Shown here: positions 24,288 to 32,541 of the stretch, piece after piece
Numbering within the stretch: the first letter of the stretch is position 1
How the letters are laid out: every line of letters starts with the position of its first letter
Source: Caryophanales bacterium UBA5026
GTDB taxonomy: Bacteria > Bacillota_I > Bacilli_A > RF39 > UBA660
Length of the DNA stretch: 37,684 bases
Assembly (NCBI GenBank): GCA_002416285.1
Contig: DICM01000007.1
Location: 1-37,684 of the forward strand
Direction of reading: 5' to 3'
The notes under the pieces: generated by a model
Told to the model about the DNA's origin: nothing
The model's database searches: none
What the model saw: only the letters and a program-made list of their open reading frames with translations
Program-made: the position numbers and the translations under genes

Positions 24288-25650
24288 TATGGACTTACTA
24301 ATGATTCTATCGATTGGAATCATTTTTCTTTGCTTTCTTTTCCTGATGAATGTGGTAACAAAGTTTAGTGGTGATTGGTTTCATGTAGAGAAAAAATACA
24401 ATAACAAAATGAAAACCGATTTTTTACCGGAGAAGAAAGCACCACTTGAAGATTGTATCTATATTGGAACGACTGGAAAACGTAAGGTATATCTCCCTTG
24501 CAACGCTAAACACGTTTACGTGTGCGGAACAACTGGAAGTGGAAAAACCGTTGCCTTAGCAAATTTCATTGATTCTGGTATAAAATATGACTTTCCTATG
24601 CTTATTATAGACGGCAAAGGAGATACTGGTAAAGATAGTTTACTGGACGTTGTAAAGATTTTAGGAAGAGAAAAAAAGGTTTATGTAATTGATTTAAACC
24701 ACCCCGAAACATCGGATAAGTACAATCCGTTTTGCAATACCAGTAGTACGGTAATCAAGGATATGCTGATTAACTTATCAACTTGGAGTGAGGAACATTA
24801 CAAGCTGAATGTAGAAAGGTACTTGCAACGAGTGATAGACCTTATCACATTAGCAGAAATTCCTATCTCTTTTCGTACTATTGTAAAATACATCGAAAAG
24901 AATGCCTTTTTGATATTAAGCAAGGAACTCACCCAAAAAGGAAAACTCTCCAAAGAGCAAGACCTTGATAATAAAAACCTTTCCAAGCAAAGCGGAGACA
25001 TTGCCCAAAGTGCAATTGCCCGTTTCTCTACTCTCCTAGAATCAGAGTTAGGAACCATTTTTTCTGATGATGGAATTGATATTTATACGGCTTTAAAAGA
25101 AAATGCAGTTATTATGTTTGTGCTGAATCCCTTACTTTACCCGGAACTTTCACCCTTGTTTGGAAACCTTGTCATTATTGATAGTAAGAAAGCCATTTCA
25201 AAATTATACAGTGAGGAAATGAAACGGCGGTTTTTCATTTTTGATGAAATTAACGTTTATGCTTCTAATTCTTTACTTGATTTGGTAAATAAAAGCCGGT
25301 CAGCCGGTGTCACTTGTGTATTAGCGTCACAAAGTCTTTCCGATCTGACCGCTTCTGTCAGTGAACACTTTAAAAATCAAGTTATCGAAAATTGTAATAA
25401 TTATATAATCCTAAGACAAAATAGCCCAGTCAATGCCGAGGAATGGGCTTCTATTGTTGGGACTTATAAAACGCTTGATATGACCTATCAAATAGACGAG
25501 GGAGCAACCAACGGTAAAGGTAGTATACGGAAAGTGCATGAATTTGCACTGCACCCGGACGACATTAAAAAATTTGAAACTGGAAAAGGATACATTGTCA
25601 GCAAAGACAAAAAAATAAGCTGCCCTATCAATATCAATAAACCATTTTAA
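24280..25650 (+). CDS. VirD4/TraG-like coupling ATPase
   Basis: 456 residues. One N-terminal membrane helix (about 5-27), Walker A CGTTGSGKTVALANF near 84, LIIDGKGDTGKDS near 111, Walker B RRFFIFDEINVYAS near 320 and the sensor region VTCVLASQSLSDLT. The C-terminal part resembles the TraM-recognition region. Coupling proteins bring relaxase-bound DNA to a type IV secretion channel. Only one helix and no secretion genes are present, so the element would borrow a channel. Overlaps the Replic_Relax gene by 8 nt. Confidence 0.88.
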   Translation: MTSMDLLMILSIGIIFLCFLFLMNVVTKFSGDWFHVEKKYNNKMKTDFLPEKKAPLEDCIYIGTTGKRKVYLPCNAKHVYVCGTTGSGKTVALANFIDSGIKYDFPMLIIDGKGDTGKDSLLDVVKILGREKKVYVIDLNHPETSDKYNPFCNTSSTVIKDMLINLSTWSEEHYKLNVERYLQRVIDLITLAEIPISFRTIVKYIEKNAFLILSKELTQKGKLSKEQDLDNKNLSKQSGDIAQSAIARFSTLLESELGTIFSDDGIDIYTALKENAVIMFVLNPLLYPELSPLFGNLVIIDSKKAISKLYSEEMKRRFFIFDEINVYASNSLLDLVNKSRSAGVTCVLASQSLSDLTASVSEHFKNQVIENCNNYIILRQNSPVNAEEWASIVGTYKTLDMTYQIDEGATNGKGSIRKVHEFALHPDDIKKFETGKGYIVSKDKKISCPININKPF

Positions 25651-25669
25651 GAAAGGATATTTTAAAGGT

Positions 25670-26515
25670 ATGAAAATCAGTGTGAACAATCTTATTATTA
25701 TGTTTGTCGTGTTATTATTAACAGCCTTATTTGACAATTTAATATGGGCTTTCCCCGAACAAGACTTTTGGATTGTTCTAGGAATACAATTAAGCATTGC
25801 TCTTGTCTCTATTAGTCCAATAGGTAGTTTCTTTTTACGAATATTGTTCGGAAGTCGAAAACCGCAAACAAGAGACGAAATTGAAAGACTTTCAGTCTTG
25901 TTCAATGAAGTTTATGACGAGGTAAAGACACAATACCCCAAGATTCAAAAAAACATCAATTATTATATTGATGATAGCTTGGATATCAATGCTTACGCAA
26001 TTGGAAGTAATACGATAACCGTTACAAAAGGTTCGCTTATGAATCTAACTGATGAAGAACTAAAGGGAATCCTAGGGCATGAATTTGGTCATATTGTGAA
26101 TGGTGATACTGCATTACAATCATTTTTGCTTGTTGGCAATACCGTCTTTTGGATTCTTTGGGTTATGGCAAAGCTAATCCAGTTAGTTTTCCTGGCGGTA
26201 GGTATCTTTATGGACGATGATTTCGCATTGGCAAAGTTCTTTGGAGTGCTTTCAAGCCTACTTATGAACCTTGTTTTTTTCCTTGTTCAATGTCTTTTAC
26301 TTATTAATTCCAGAGTAAACGAATTTAAAGCCGATAAGTTTTCCTATACGTTAGGATATGGTGAGGGATTGTTAAAAGTATTATACATATTAAATGAAAT
26401 GACTTTAGGACAGAAAATGACGGTACTAGAGAAAATCAAGAGCAGTCACCCAAATACCGTGGAGCGAATCGGATCCTTGGAAAGAATTTTGATAAATGAT
26501 GAAGCATTAGCATAA
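25670..26515 (+). CDS. M48 family metalloprotease, HtpX-like
   Basis: 281 residues. The zinc motif is GHEFGHIVNGD near 139 and the third ligand is the Glu in NEFKADKFSY near 218. Hydrophobic segments lie near 5-25, 32-55, 155-180 and 190-215, as in HtpX. It starts 20 nt after the coupling ATPase, in the same operon. HtpX enzymes cut damaged or misfolded membrane proteins; its presence in a transfer module suggests help with membrane insertion of the coupling protein or host envelope stress, which is inference. Confidence 0.88.
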   Translation: MKISVNNLIIMFVVLLLTALFDNLIWAFPEQDFWIVLGIQLSIALVSISPIGSFFLRILFGSRKPQTRDEIERLSVLFNEVYDEVKTQYPKIQKNINYYIDDSLDINAYAIGSNTITVTKGSLMNLTDEELKGILGHEFGHIVNGDTALQSFLLVGNTVFWILWVMAKLIQLVFLAVGIFMDDDFALAKFFGVLSSLLMNLVFFLVQCLLLINSRVNEFKADKFSYTLGYGEGLLKVLYILNEMTLGQKMTVLEKIKSSHPNTVERIGSLERILINDEALA

Positions 26516-26693
26516 TTCTATGAAATACATAAACTAAGATTACCAATAACAGGATATGGCAATACGGAAGCGTAACCAGAGCGGTTATTGGTGGTTTATA
26601 ATGTAGGGGAGAGTAAGTAGAAAACACTTGCTTTTTTCCTCTACATGCAAACCTGTAAGCGATAAACTTTTTGTATGCTTTTTCACTTAAATA

Positions 26694-26720
26694 GCAAAAA
26701 GCCCTTGGTTTGGGCTTTTC
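26694..26720. terminator. Strong convergent terminator
   Basis: AAAAGCCC (26697-26704) / GGGCTTTT (26712-26719), 7-nt loop, with A- and T-runs. It lies between the plus-strand transfer genes and the converging minus-strand small gene and can serve both. Confidence 0.85.
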
Positions 26721-26742
26721 TATGAATATGGATAAAGAAATG

Positions 26743-27024
26743 TTATAATTTCATAAATGTTTTTGCCACTTTAATACCATCGATAAAACCTTGTCTATAA
26801 AGGAATGGTTCTTCTAGTGATAGCAAAATCATAGCATCGTCAATCAAATTCTCAATCAATTTTCTTTTATCTTCTGATAAAGTTTGGATAAATTGTTCGG
26901 CTTCAAAAATCTTTTTTTCTTCTTCAGGAGATTTATTCCGTTTTAGATTGGCTAAAACCATATCCACCCTGTCATTTATAAAACTATTTAAAAAATCTTG
27001 ATCGGTCATTTTATTTTGCTTCAT
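26743..27024 (-). CDS. Small helical protein, DUF6809-like
   Basis: About 93 residues from ATG at 27024 (MKQNKMTDQDF), which follows AAAGGGGAAA; an ATG at 27042 overlaps that site, and one at 27066 has no ribosome site. All helical; C-terminal LSLEEPFLYRQGFIDGIKVAKTFM recalls the DUF6809 pattern (F-x-x-G-F-x-x-G). Function unknown. Divergent from the XRE gene, with which it may share control. Confidence 0.65.
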   Translation of the reverse strand: MKQNKMTDQDFLNSFINDRVDMVLANLKRNKSPEEEKKIFEAEQFIQTLSEDKRKLIENLIDDAMILLSLEEPFLYRQGFIDGIKVAKTFMKL

Positions 27025-27141
27025 GTAAATTTCCCCTTTCATGTATACAAATTTTACTACATTCATAGTGTATCATCTGTATGGCAGATAAGTCAATATC
27101 TTCCTATGAGATAATATTGTAAAATAAATCGAGGTGCTATA

Positions 27142-27393
27142 ATGATTGGTGACATGATAAAATTGATGAGAATAGAAAGCGGAATTTCACAAACTGAACT
27201 CGCAAAAGAAGTAGGCATTGCACAAAATTCACTTTCGGAAATAGAACATAATAAAAGACCGCCGAAGTTTGAAACAGTTTGTAAGATTGCTGAAATATGT
27301 GAATATGAGATTTTGTTTACAGATAAAAACAATAATTTAGCTTATGACACATGTGGGAAGTTATTAAAAAGTATTGACATCATACGAAAATAA
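27142..27393 (+). CDS. Small XRE-family regulator
   Basis: 83 residues. HTH at about 3-62 (IGDMIKLMRIESGISQTELAKEVGIAQNSLSEIEHNKRPPKFETVCKIAEICEYEILF). GAGGTG precedes the ATG. It is single-domain and probably represses element genes, perhaps the divergent small gene 75 bp away. A strong terminator follows. Confidence 0.88.
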   Translation: MIGDMIKLMRIESGISQTELAKEVGIAQNSLSEIEHNKRPPKFETVCKIAEICEYEILFTDKNNNLAYDTCGKLLKSIDIIRK

Positions 27394-27446
27394 TAGATAA
27401 TCTATTAAACGATAACAATTACTAAAATATTGTTTGTTTATAGTCT

Positions 27447-27480
27447 GAATCATTGTTTCTTAAGGCAATGATTCTTTTTT
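27447..27480 (+). terminator. Intrinsic terminator after XRE gene
   Basis: GAATCATTG / CAATGATTC stem (27447-27455, 27466-27474), 10-nt loop, then TTTTTT. Confidence 0.88.
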
Positions 27481-27483
27481 CTA

Positions 27484-27511
27484 AAAAAAGACTGATAAAT
27501 CAGCCTTTTTT
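27484..27511 (-). terminator. Terminator after DUF2971 gene
   Basis: CTGAT-AA-ATCAG hairpin flanked by A- and T-runs, on the minus strand following the DUF2971 gene. The same core (CTGAT..ATCAG) recurs at about 28580-28598, below the truncated collagen gene. Confidence 0.7.
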
Positions 27512-27598
27512 GATTGCCATTGTAGTTGAGTATAAGGTATTAAGAAAATATCAATTAATTGAATTTTTTGTATATTTATGTATCTGACAATGATTAGT

Positions 27599-28363
27599 TC
27601 AAAGCATATTTTGTATATTATCTTTTTCATTTTTTGAAACTTTTCTTCCATATTCAATATTCAATGGGTATTTATCAAGATTTAGTGGAACCAATAAATA
27701 GGAGATATCTTCAATAGTAGTCCCTTTGACACTTCTTAAAATTCCAATTACTCTTGTTTCAAATTCATCAGCATACTTCTGTAATACTATTCTAGACACA
27801 TTTGATAAGTTTAAATAGTTTTCATTATTTATATCAACAGTTGATTGAGGTTCTAAATTTGAATATTTTACATCGGATAGTATCAATTCAGTAATAATAT
27901 TTGTTGAAAAATTAGGGGAAGTTGTTAATTGTTTCGCTTTCGTATTACTGACGCTAAATCCAAATTTGCATATTAAGTCGTCATCTTTTGAATATGCCTC
28001 TATCATTCTATTTTTATCAAATAATTCATCATGAAAAACTCCGCTATATTTAAATGTTAATTTAGCACCTCTTCCATCATCTCCAAATTCACACCACAAA
28101 TTTTTATTTTTTTTAGAATGTGTTAAACAAGAAATAAAAACAAGACCAAGAAATTCTTTTCCAATCCCTCTTTTCTCATAATCGTCGTTGTTTATAAAAT
28201 TATTTAAATTATTTAAACGTAAACTTTTTGAAGTTATTATTTTTTTTAATGAGTTGAGAGAACAAAAATGATATAATTCTGTTCGTTCTTCCGCCGTAGT
28301 CCTTAAATTTATGAAATCGCTATTGATTTCAATTAACTGCTTATTAGAATCAACTATTATCAT
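27599..28363 (-). CDS. DUF2971 family protein
   Basis: About 254 residues from ATG at 28363, with GGAGG 9 nt upstream; the ATG 15 nt earlier overlaps that site. The family pattern is clear: LYHFCSLNSLKKIITSKSLRLNNLNNFIN, then LGLVFISCLTHSKKNKNLWCEFGDDGRGAKLTFKY. DUF2971 proteins have no proven biochemical function; they are frequent in accessory and mobile regions. Here it is cargo near the right end of the element; a defence role is possible but unproven. Confidence 0.8.
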   Translation of the reverse strand: MIIVDSNKQLIEINSDFINLRTTAEERTELYHFCSLNSLKKIITSKSLRLNNLNNFINNDDYEKRGIGKEFLGLVFISCLTHSKKNKNLWCEFGDDGRGAKLTFKYSGVFHDELFDKNRMIEAYSKDDDLICKFGFSVSNTKAKQLTTSPNFSTNIITELILSDVKYSNLEPQSTVDINNENYLNLSNVSRIVLQKYADEFETRVIGILRSVKGTTIEDISYLLVPLNLDKYPLNIEYGRKVSKNEKDNIQNML

Positions 28364-28579
28364 CTTACTTACCTCCATTACATTATTGATATAGACTTAT
28401 TTGTTTTCATTATTATCTAGTAAATATTATATCATACTAAATCAATAATATAGAATACTTCTTTGCTGATTTTTGTTTTATACTAAGGTCGTTTCTATTG
28501 AAGAATAGACCCTCTATTTTACGCAATAAGATTCAATCTAGATGTTTATTAGGGAAGTTATAGATGAGAACAATATAAA

Positions 28580-28598
28580 AGACTGATATAATCAGCCG
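28580..28598 (-). terminator. Hairpin downstream of the truncated collagen ORF
   Basis: GGCTGAT / ATCAGTC-type hairpin followed by TTTT on the minus strand, within the element end. It would end transcripts of the interrupted 5' half. Confidence 0.5.
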
Positions 28599-28620
28599 TT
28601 ATGTAATTACAGAATGTTGT

Positions 28621-28640
28621 TCTTCTAAGAATGGAGCAGT
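28621..28640. other. Right attachment site (attR)
   Basis: GAATGGA at 28629-28635 faces the collagen repeats on its right. It matches GAAAGGA of the left site at six of seven positions. Confidence 0.6.
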
Positions 28641-29020
28641 TGGGCCGGTTGGTCCCGTTGGGCCGGTTGGTCCGGTTGCTCCAATTAATCCATCTGGTCC
28701 TGTTGGACCGGTTGGTCCGGTTGCTCCAATTAATCCATCTGGTCCCGTTGGACCGGTTGGGCCGGTTGCTCCGATTAATCCGTCTGGTCCCGTTGGACCT
28801 GTTGGACCTGTTGGTCCTGGCACTGTACTTGCTGCTCCAGTTGGTCCCGTTGGGCCAGTTGGACCTGTTGGTCCTGGCACTGTACTTGCTGCTCCAGTTG
28901 GTCCCGTTGGGCCAGTTGGGCCGGTTGGACCTGTCGGTCCTGGCACTGTACTTGCTGCTCCAGTTGGTCCCGTTGGGCCAGTTGGGCCGGTTGAACCTGT
29001 TGGACCTGTTGGACCAGTTG
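28640..29020 (-). repeat. Tandem DNA repeats encoding GPT collagen repeats
   Basis: A 45-bp unit (encoding GPTGPTGPDGLIGAT) occurs about three times at 28670-28800, and a 57- to 66-bp unit containing AASTVPG occurs three times at 28810-28990. Copies differ by few bases, so recombination or slippage could change stalk length. Confidence 0.8.
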
Positions 29021-29111
29021 CACCTATTCCAGAGATATTATTGCAACAGGCTATTGGTCTAAACTGCTCATCATGACGTATTTTTTGTAATGCTCTTTCA
29101 TATGAATTCAT

Positions 29112-29579
29112 ATATTCCTCCTTTCATATATAATTTATTCAGACGCTTGAAAACTGTCGCGACTTAAAACATATAAGATTTCTATCATTATGAATTTAAA
29201 TTAATAAAAAACATAGTATGGTTTCTGTTTCACCACACTATGTTTTTCAAAATTCGATTGTAATATATTTTTATATTCACTAAATATTTAAAAGTTCTTA
29301 TACTATCATTCTTATTTGAATGAACATAATATTACAGTATCAAAAATTTTATGATAACTAAAAAGGATTATTGTGATTTAAAAAATTTCCTAACTTAATG
29401 AAACTACCAACATTTATATCATTCAACGTATCTCATTAAAGTTCTTCGTAAGTAGTAATCTCTAGATAAGGTATATTTTCCACTTGTTAATGCTCATTAA
29501 CTAAAAATGATTTTCATCGAAATTTGACATTTTATTTATTTTGCTCTTTTTGCATTTCTCGTAACAGATATAGCTTAAT
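29112..29579. other. Intergenic region with one hairpin
   Basis: 468 bp. It holds the leader of the collagen gene on its left and a hairpin (AACATAGT / ACTATGTT, about 29208-29244) that can end transcription. No ORF, tRNA or repeat was found in the rest. Confidence 0.55.
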
Positions 29580-30164
29580 TCATTTATCCATATTTCTAAA
29601 AAGTTTCTTCAAAGTCTTTTCTGTATTTTCAATCATTTCAAGATCATACTCTTGGCAGAGAATATCGCAATAATGACTATTCTTCCTAGTTTGCGAGTAG
29701 ATCACGCCAGCATGTGTTACAACTATAACCTTCTTGTAAATTAAATATTTCTTTAAAACATCCACAGTTCTACTTTGTACAGCATATAAAGATTCATATT
29801 CTCTGGAAATCCGGATACTTTTAATATTAAAATCTTGTTGAGCTTGAATGTAATTTTTCATTCTCTGTTTAGCATCCTGTTGTACATTAAAATTATTTGT
29901 ATTCCATTCATGAAGATTTATTTCACCAACTATTGGAAGGCCCAAATGATTGGAAAGAATAGAAGCAGTCTGCATTGTTCTTGTATAAGGAGAAGATATT
30001 AATACTTCAGCTTCTGTCAATCTAGGGTCTTTCGATACTTTTATTACCTGTTCAACTCCTTTTTCAGTTAGAAAAGCAAGGGAATTCATAGAAATCATAG
30101 AAATATTATTCTTTAAATAAGAATAATCAGGTTGACCATGTCTTATAAACAAAAATTTTGTCAT
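29580..30164 (-). CDS. Histidine phosphatase (phosphoglycerate mutase-like) protein
   Basis: 194 residues. Catalytic motif FLFIRHGQPDY near 5-14, phosphate-binding SSPYTRTMQTASIL near 58-70, and second His in IVVTHAGVIYSQ near 148-152. Branch specificity (small-molecule or protein phosphatase) cannot be told. GGAGATG precedes the ATG. It stands alone, divergent from the methyltransferase-like gene. Confidence 0.85.
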   Translation of the reverse strand: MTKFLFIRHGQPDYSYLKNNISMISMNSLAFLTEKGVEQVIKVSKDPRLTEAEVLISSPYTRTMQTASILSNHLGLPIVGEINLHEWNTNNFNVQQDAKQRMKNYIQAQQDFNIKSIRISREYESLYAVQSRTVDVLKKYLIYKKVIVVTHAGVIYSQTRKNSHYCDILCQEYDLEMIENTEKTLKKLFRNMDK

Positions 30165-30326
30165 TGCATCATCTCCAATAAAACATATTTTATTTCTATA
30201 AATTATTATAACAAATATTTAAAATATAGTATATTACTATGAACTATTTTTATATGAATCATATCAATTTGACTTTTCTCACACTTAGTGTTATTGTAGT
30301 TCTCCCTTTGAAGGAGGAGGAATATT

Positions 30327-30896
30327 TTGGAAAATTTAAATGCATATTCACTTGCAAGAAAACAAGCAGAAAGGGCAATTAATAATCGACACTTATATGT
30401 TGCATATATTATGCAAAATCTATTTGATCCAGAGAAATATCACAACATTTGTGAAATTGGTGGTGGGAGAGAATTAGAACTTGCACATTATCTAGCAAAT
30501 ATATATAAGCAGGTAATCGTATACGAACCAAATGATCCTATTAAACCAATAGCACCAAACCTACAGTTATATTCAAAAAATTTTACTGGTAGGGAAACAT
30601 TGCAAAGCAATGTCTTTGTATCTGTTTGTCCATATCTTACTTACTACTATGATGAAGAACATGAGTATGATGAAATTGATCGAATAAGTAGTGAGGAAGT
30701 ACAAAATAAAATTATCGTCCCGCTTATTAATAGTCAAAAAGAATTCTTTATTGTTCTTTCCAATAGAGATGGCATGGAGAAAGTCGCTGATAATATTATT
30801 CAGCAATATTCAAAATTAGTTACCTTAAGTGATATCGACTTAAACGAGAGACAAATAGAAAAACACAAAGTTTTAATATATAAAAAAACTCTTTAA
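30327..30896 (+). CDS. Rossmann-fold protein, possibly SAM-dependent methyltransferase
   Basis: 189 residues with a TTG start supported by AAGGAGGAGG. ICEIGGGRELELAHYLANIYKQVIVYEPNDP near 42-72 looks like methyltransferase motif I plus the acidic end of strand 2. Later motifs are unclear, and the sequence after 90 is not typical. It could be an enzyme of small-molecule methylation or an inactive relative; no neighbour suggests a substrate. A terminator follows. Confidence 0.55.
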   Translation: MENLNAYSLARKQAERAINNRHLYVAYIMQNLFDPEKYHNICEIGGGRELELAHYLANIYKQVIVYEPNDPIKPIAPNLQLYSKNFTGRETLQSNVFVSVCPYLTYYYDEEHEYDEIDRISSEEVQNKIIVPLINSQKEFFIVLSNRDGMEKVADNIIQQYSKLVTLSDIDLNERQIEKHKVLIYKKTL

Positions 30897-30920
30897 TTGA
30901 TTATTTTTAATCATTTACAG

Positions 30921-30948
30921 AAAAAAACCAGTATTATCTGGTTTTTTT
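30921..30948 (+). terminator. Intrinsic terminator
   Basis: AAAAAACCAG / CTGGTTTTTT with a TATTAT loop, then T-run. It serves the plus-strand gene ending at 30896 and, reversed, the minus-strand gene ending at 30970. Confidence 0.85.
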
Positions 30949-30969
30949 ATAATTAATAATGTTATGTTT

Positions 30970-31791
30970 CTATAAATTATCTAATAGCTTATCTTCCTCA
31001 AGCTCATTAAATTTCCTATTTAGAATGAAATAACAAAATAACAATATAAAACCAAAAAATATAATAAGTAATCCATTACTTAACCAGTCTGTTAATAAAT
31101 GACCTTTTATATTATCTGCTACAAAGTCATTAGGTTCTGTGGAGAGCATTGGATTAATTATAATATTTAACATTATATTCAATCCCCCAGCAACAATCAT
31201 TGATATACCGATCCAAGAAAATGGTCGATACCAACTCCATCTACAAATTCCAATCAATATAGCTAAAACAATTAGTGAAATAATAATAGTAAGGATAAAA
31301 TTATTTGAAAGAATTACTCTTAAAGTTTCATCTTCAAATAAGTCCTTTTTAACAGTACTCATTTCCTTTTCAATAGCTTCGTCAATATTTATATAAGCCT
31401 CTTTTAAACTTTCTGAATACTCCGCTTTCTCCTCTTCAGATAAACTTATTCCCAAGACATCCTTATAATAATTTGAATTAACAATTTTCTCGATATCATT
31501 TTCAGTAATTTTAGGGATATCCTTGTCATCAAAGAGGTAATCAAGGGCATGATTCGTATAATTACTAATTAAATCCTTGACTTCAGGAATTTTAAAATAA
31601 TTATTATTTATTTCTACATTGTTTTCGAGATCAGCTTTGATTAGATTTTCAATGCCTATATCATTAAACATACTCTTCAAATTTTTCTTTGATATGAATG
31701 AATTCGTGGTCCACACAAAGATTCCTACTGCGAGAACTATTACAAAAATAATCGACAAAATTATAGAAAAGAAAGTTTTAATAAACTTCAT
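30970..31791 (-). CDS. Membrane protein, unknown family
   Basis: 273 residues. N-terminal helix (about 8-29), a charged extracytoplasmic region of about 130 residues, then three helices near 165-182, 190-213 and 235-255, with a short acidic tail. GGAGG precedes the ATG. I recognise no domain. The layout (long loop between helix 1 and helices 2-4) is shared by many uncharacterised Firmicute envelope proteins. It is monocistronic. Confidence 0.6.
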   Translation of the reverse strand: MKFIKTFFSIILSIIFVIVLAVGIFVWTTNSFISKKNLKSMFNDIGIENLIKADLENNVEINNNYFKIPEVKDLISNYTNHALDYLFDDKDIPKITENDIEKIVNSNYYKDVLGISLSEEEKAEYSESLKEAYINIDEAIEKEMSTVKKDLFEDETLRVILSNNFILTIIISLIVLAILIGICRWSWYRPFSWIGISMIVAGGLNIMLNIIINPMLSTEPNDFVADNIKGHLLTDWLSNGLLIIFFGFILLFCYFILNRKFNELEEDKLLDNL

Positions 31792-31941
31792 AAACTACCT
31801 CCATTTAAAACTAGTTAATACTAATTTGTACCTTTAAAGTGCCCATTTCAAGAAGAAAATCTGAAAAATTCTATGAAAAAACTAATATTATCATTGCTAT
31901 AAGTATACCACATACACATGAGGTTTAGAAAAAAGTTATCA

Positions 31942-32334
31942 TTAATCCTGCTTATACATTACCTTTTTACATATAATATACGTTATTTCCTGATTAAAGT
32001 TTTTCTCATCAAAATCTCCGTCCACAACAAAATATATAAAATCCTCTTTAATATAAAAATCAACTCCAAATATATTTTCAAAATATTTTTCATTGAAATT
32101 AATATTTAATTCTTTTATCTGTATAAAGTTTATTGTTATTGGTTTACTCCATTGACTTTGAAAAGTAACTACTAAACTACTTTTCTCATTATCATTTCCC
32201 ATTGCTTTTTTTTCATCAACATACATACCAGTTACATAATGAATTCCAGTGATACAACTATCATGAAAACCATCGAAATTACCCATAAGACTATCAATAT
32301 CATCTTTTGTTCTCAAAACATTCCAATTATCCAT
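31942..32334 (-). CDS. Small protein, Imm50-like
   Basis: 130 residues, AGGAGATG upstream. The motif GNFDGFHDSCITGIHYVTG, with the FHD core, and VTFQSQWSKPITINFIQI resemble the Imm50-type proteins (FHDAEV core) that are found alone or with polymorphic toxins. No toxin gene lies beside it here. It could be an orphan immunity or a general small beta protein. Low certainty on the family. Confidence 0.5.
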   Translation of the reverse strand: MDNWNVLRTKDDIDSLMGNFDGFHDSCITGIHYVTGMYVDEKKAMGNDNEKSSLVVTFQSQWSKPITINFIQIKELNINFNEKYFENIFGVDFYIKEDFIYFVVDGDFDEKNFNQEITYIICKKVMYKQD

Positions 32335-32477
32335 TTGTTCATCTCCTATTATATAATTATAACAATAAAACTAATATTCTCCATACAAAATTGCTATCAT
32401 CTTTTACGAAAAGCTATGATTACTGTTGTTTCTCATTTAAAATATTCTCATAAGATAATTATAGAAAGGAGAATAAG

Positions 32478-32540
32478 ATGTATACGTATAATAAATCAAT
32501 AAATGATAAAAAATCTATGACAATAGAGGTGATAGTTTAA
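32478..32540 (+). CDS. 20-codon ORF upstream of BclA-like gene
   Basis: MYTYNKSINDKKSMTIEVIV, ATG after AGAAAGGAG. The stop is 1 nt before the ATG of the next gene, whose own ribosome site (AGAGGTGAT) lies in this ORF. It may be a leader peptide that couples translation or a small spore protein. A CATAAGATA box near 32449-32457 agrees with the sigma-K -10 consensus (CATANNNTA). Confidence 0.5.
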   Translation: MYTYNKSINDKKSMTIEVIV

Positions 32541-32541
32541 T

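Larger units (their letters stand above)
20966..28631. mobile_element. Serine-recombinase element (about 7.66 kb) inside an exosporium gene
   Basis: Bounded by two halves of a collagen-like gene. Contents in order: large serine recombinase (next to attL), DUF6870-like protein, inverted-repeat-rich noncoding zone, Replic_Relax protein, VirD4/TraG-like coupling ATPase, HtpX-like protease, small DUF6809-like protein, XRE regulator and DUF2971 protein. No type IV secretion channel genes, so it is probably a mobilizable rather than self-transferable element. Confidence 0.8.
28599..29111 (-). pseudogene. 5' half of the split collagen-like exosporium gene
   Basis: 170 residues. Leader MNSYERALQKIRHDEQFRPIACCNN (about 30 residues), then about 125 residues of Gly-X-Y repeats, nearly all GPT, ending PTGPTAPF. 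The last nine residues (LEEQHSVIT) are encoded by the mobile element. The gene has a GGAGG ribosome site. It lacks the globular domain that BclA-like proteins need for trimerisation; that domain lies at 20501-20911. As it stands it would make a short collagen stalk. The fused gene is in frame. Within it two units are repeated in tandem: GPTGPTGPDGLIGAT (three times) and a GAASTVPGPTG-containing unit (three times). Confidence 0.85.

Noticed and set aside
25411..25905. 164-residue minus-strand frame over the coupling ATPase and protease genes
   Set aside because: Shadow of two well-supported genes; no ribosome site or family match.
28640..29020. Regularly spaced repeats that look like a CRISPR array
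   Set aside because: Repeats are coding, in frame, and the 'spacers' are the same GPT codons; no cas genes.
28631..29062. 143-residue plus-strand open frame opposite the collagen gene
   Set aside because: It is the antisense of GPT repeats (Leu/Val/Arg-rich low complexity); no ribosome site and no family.
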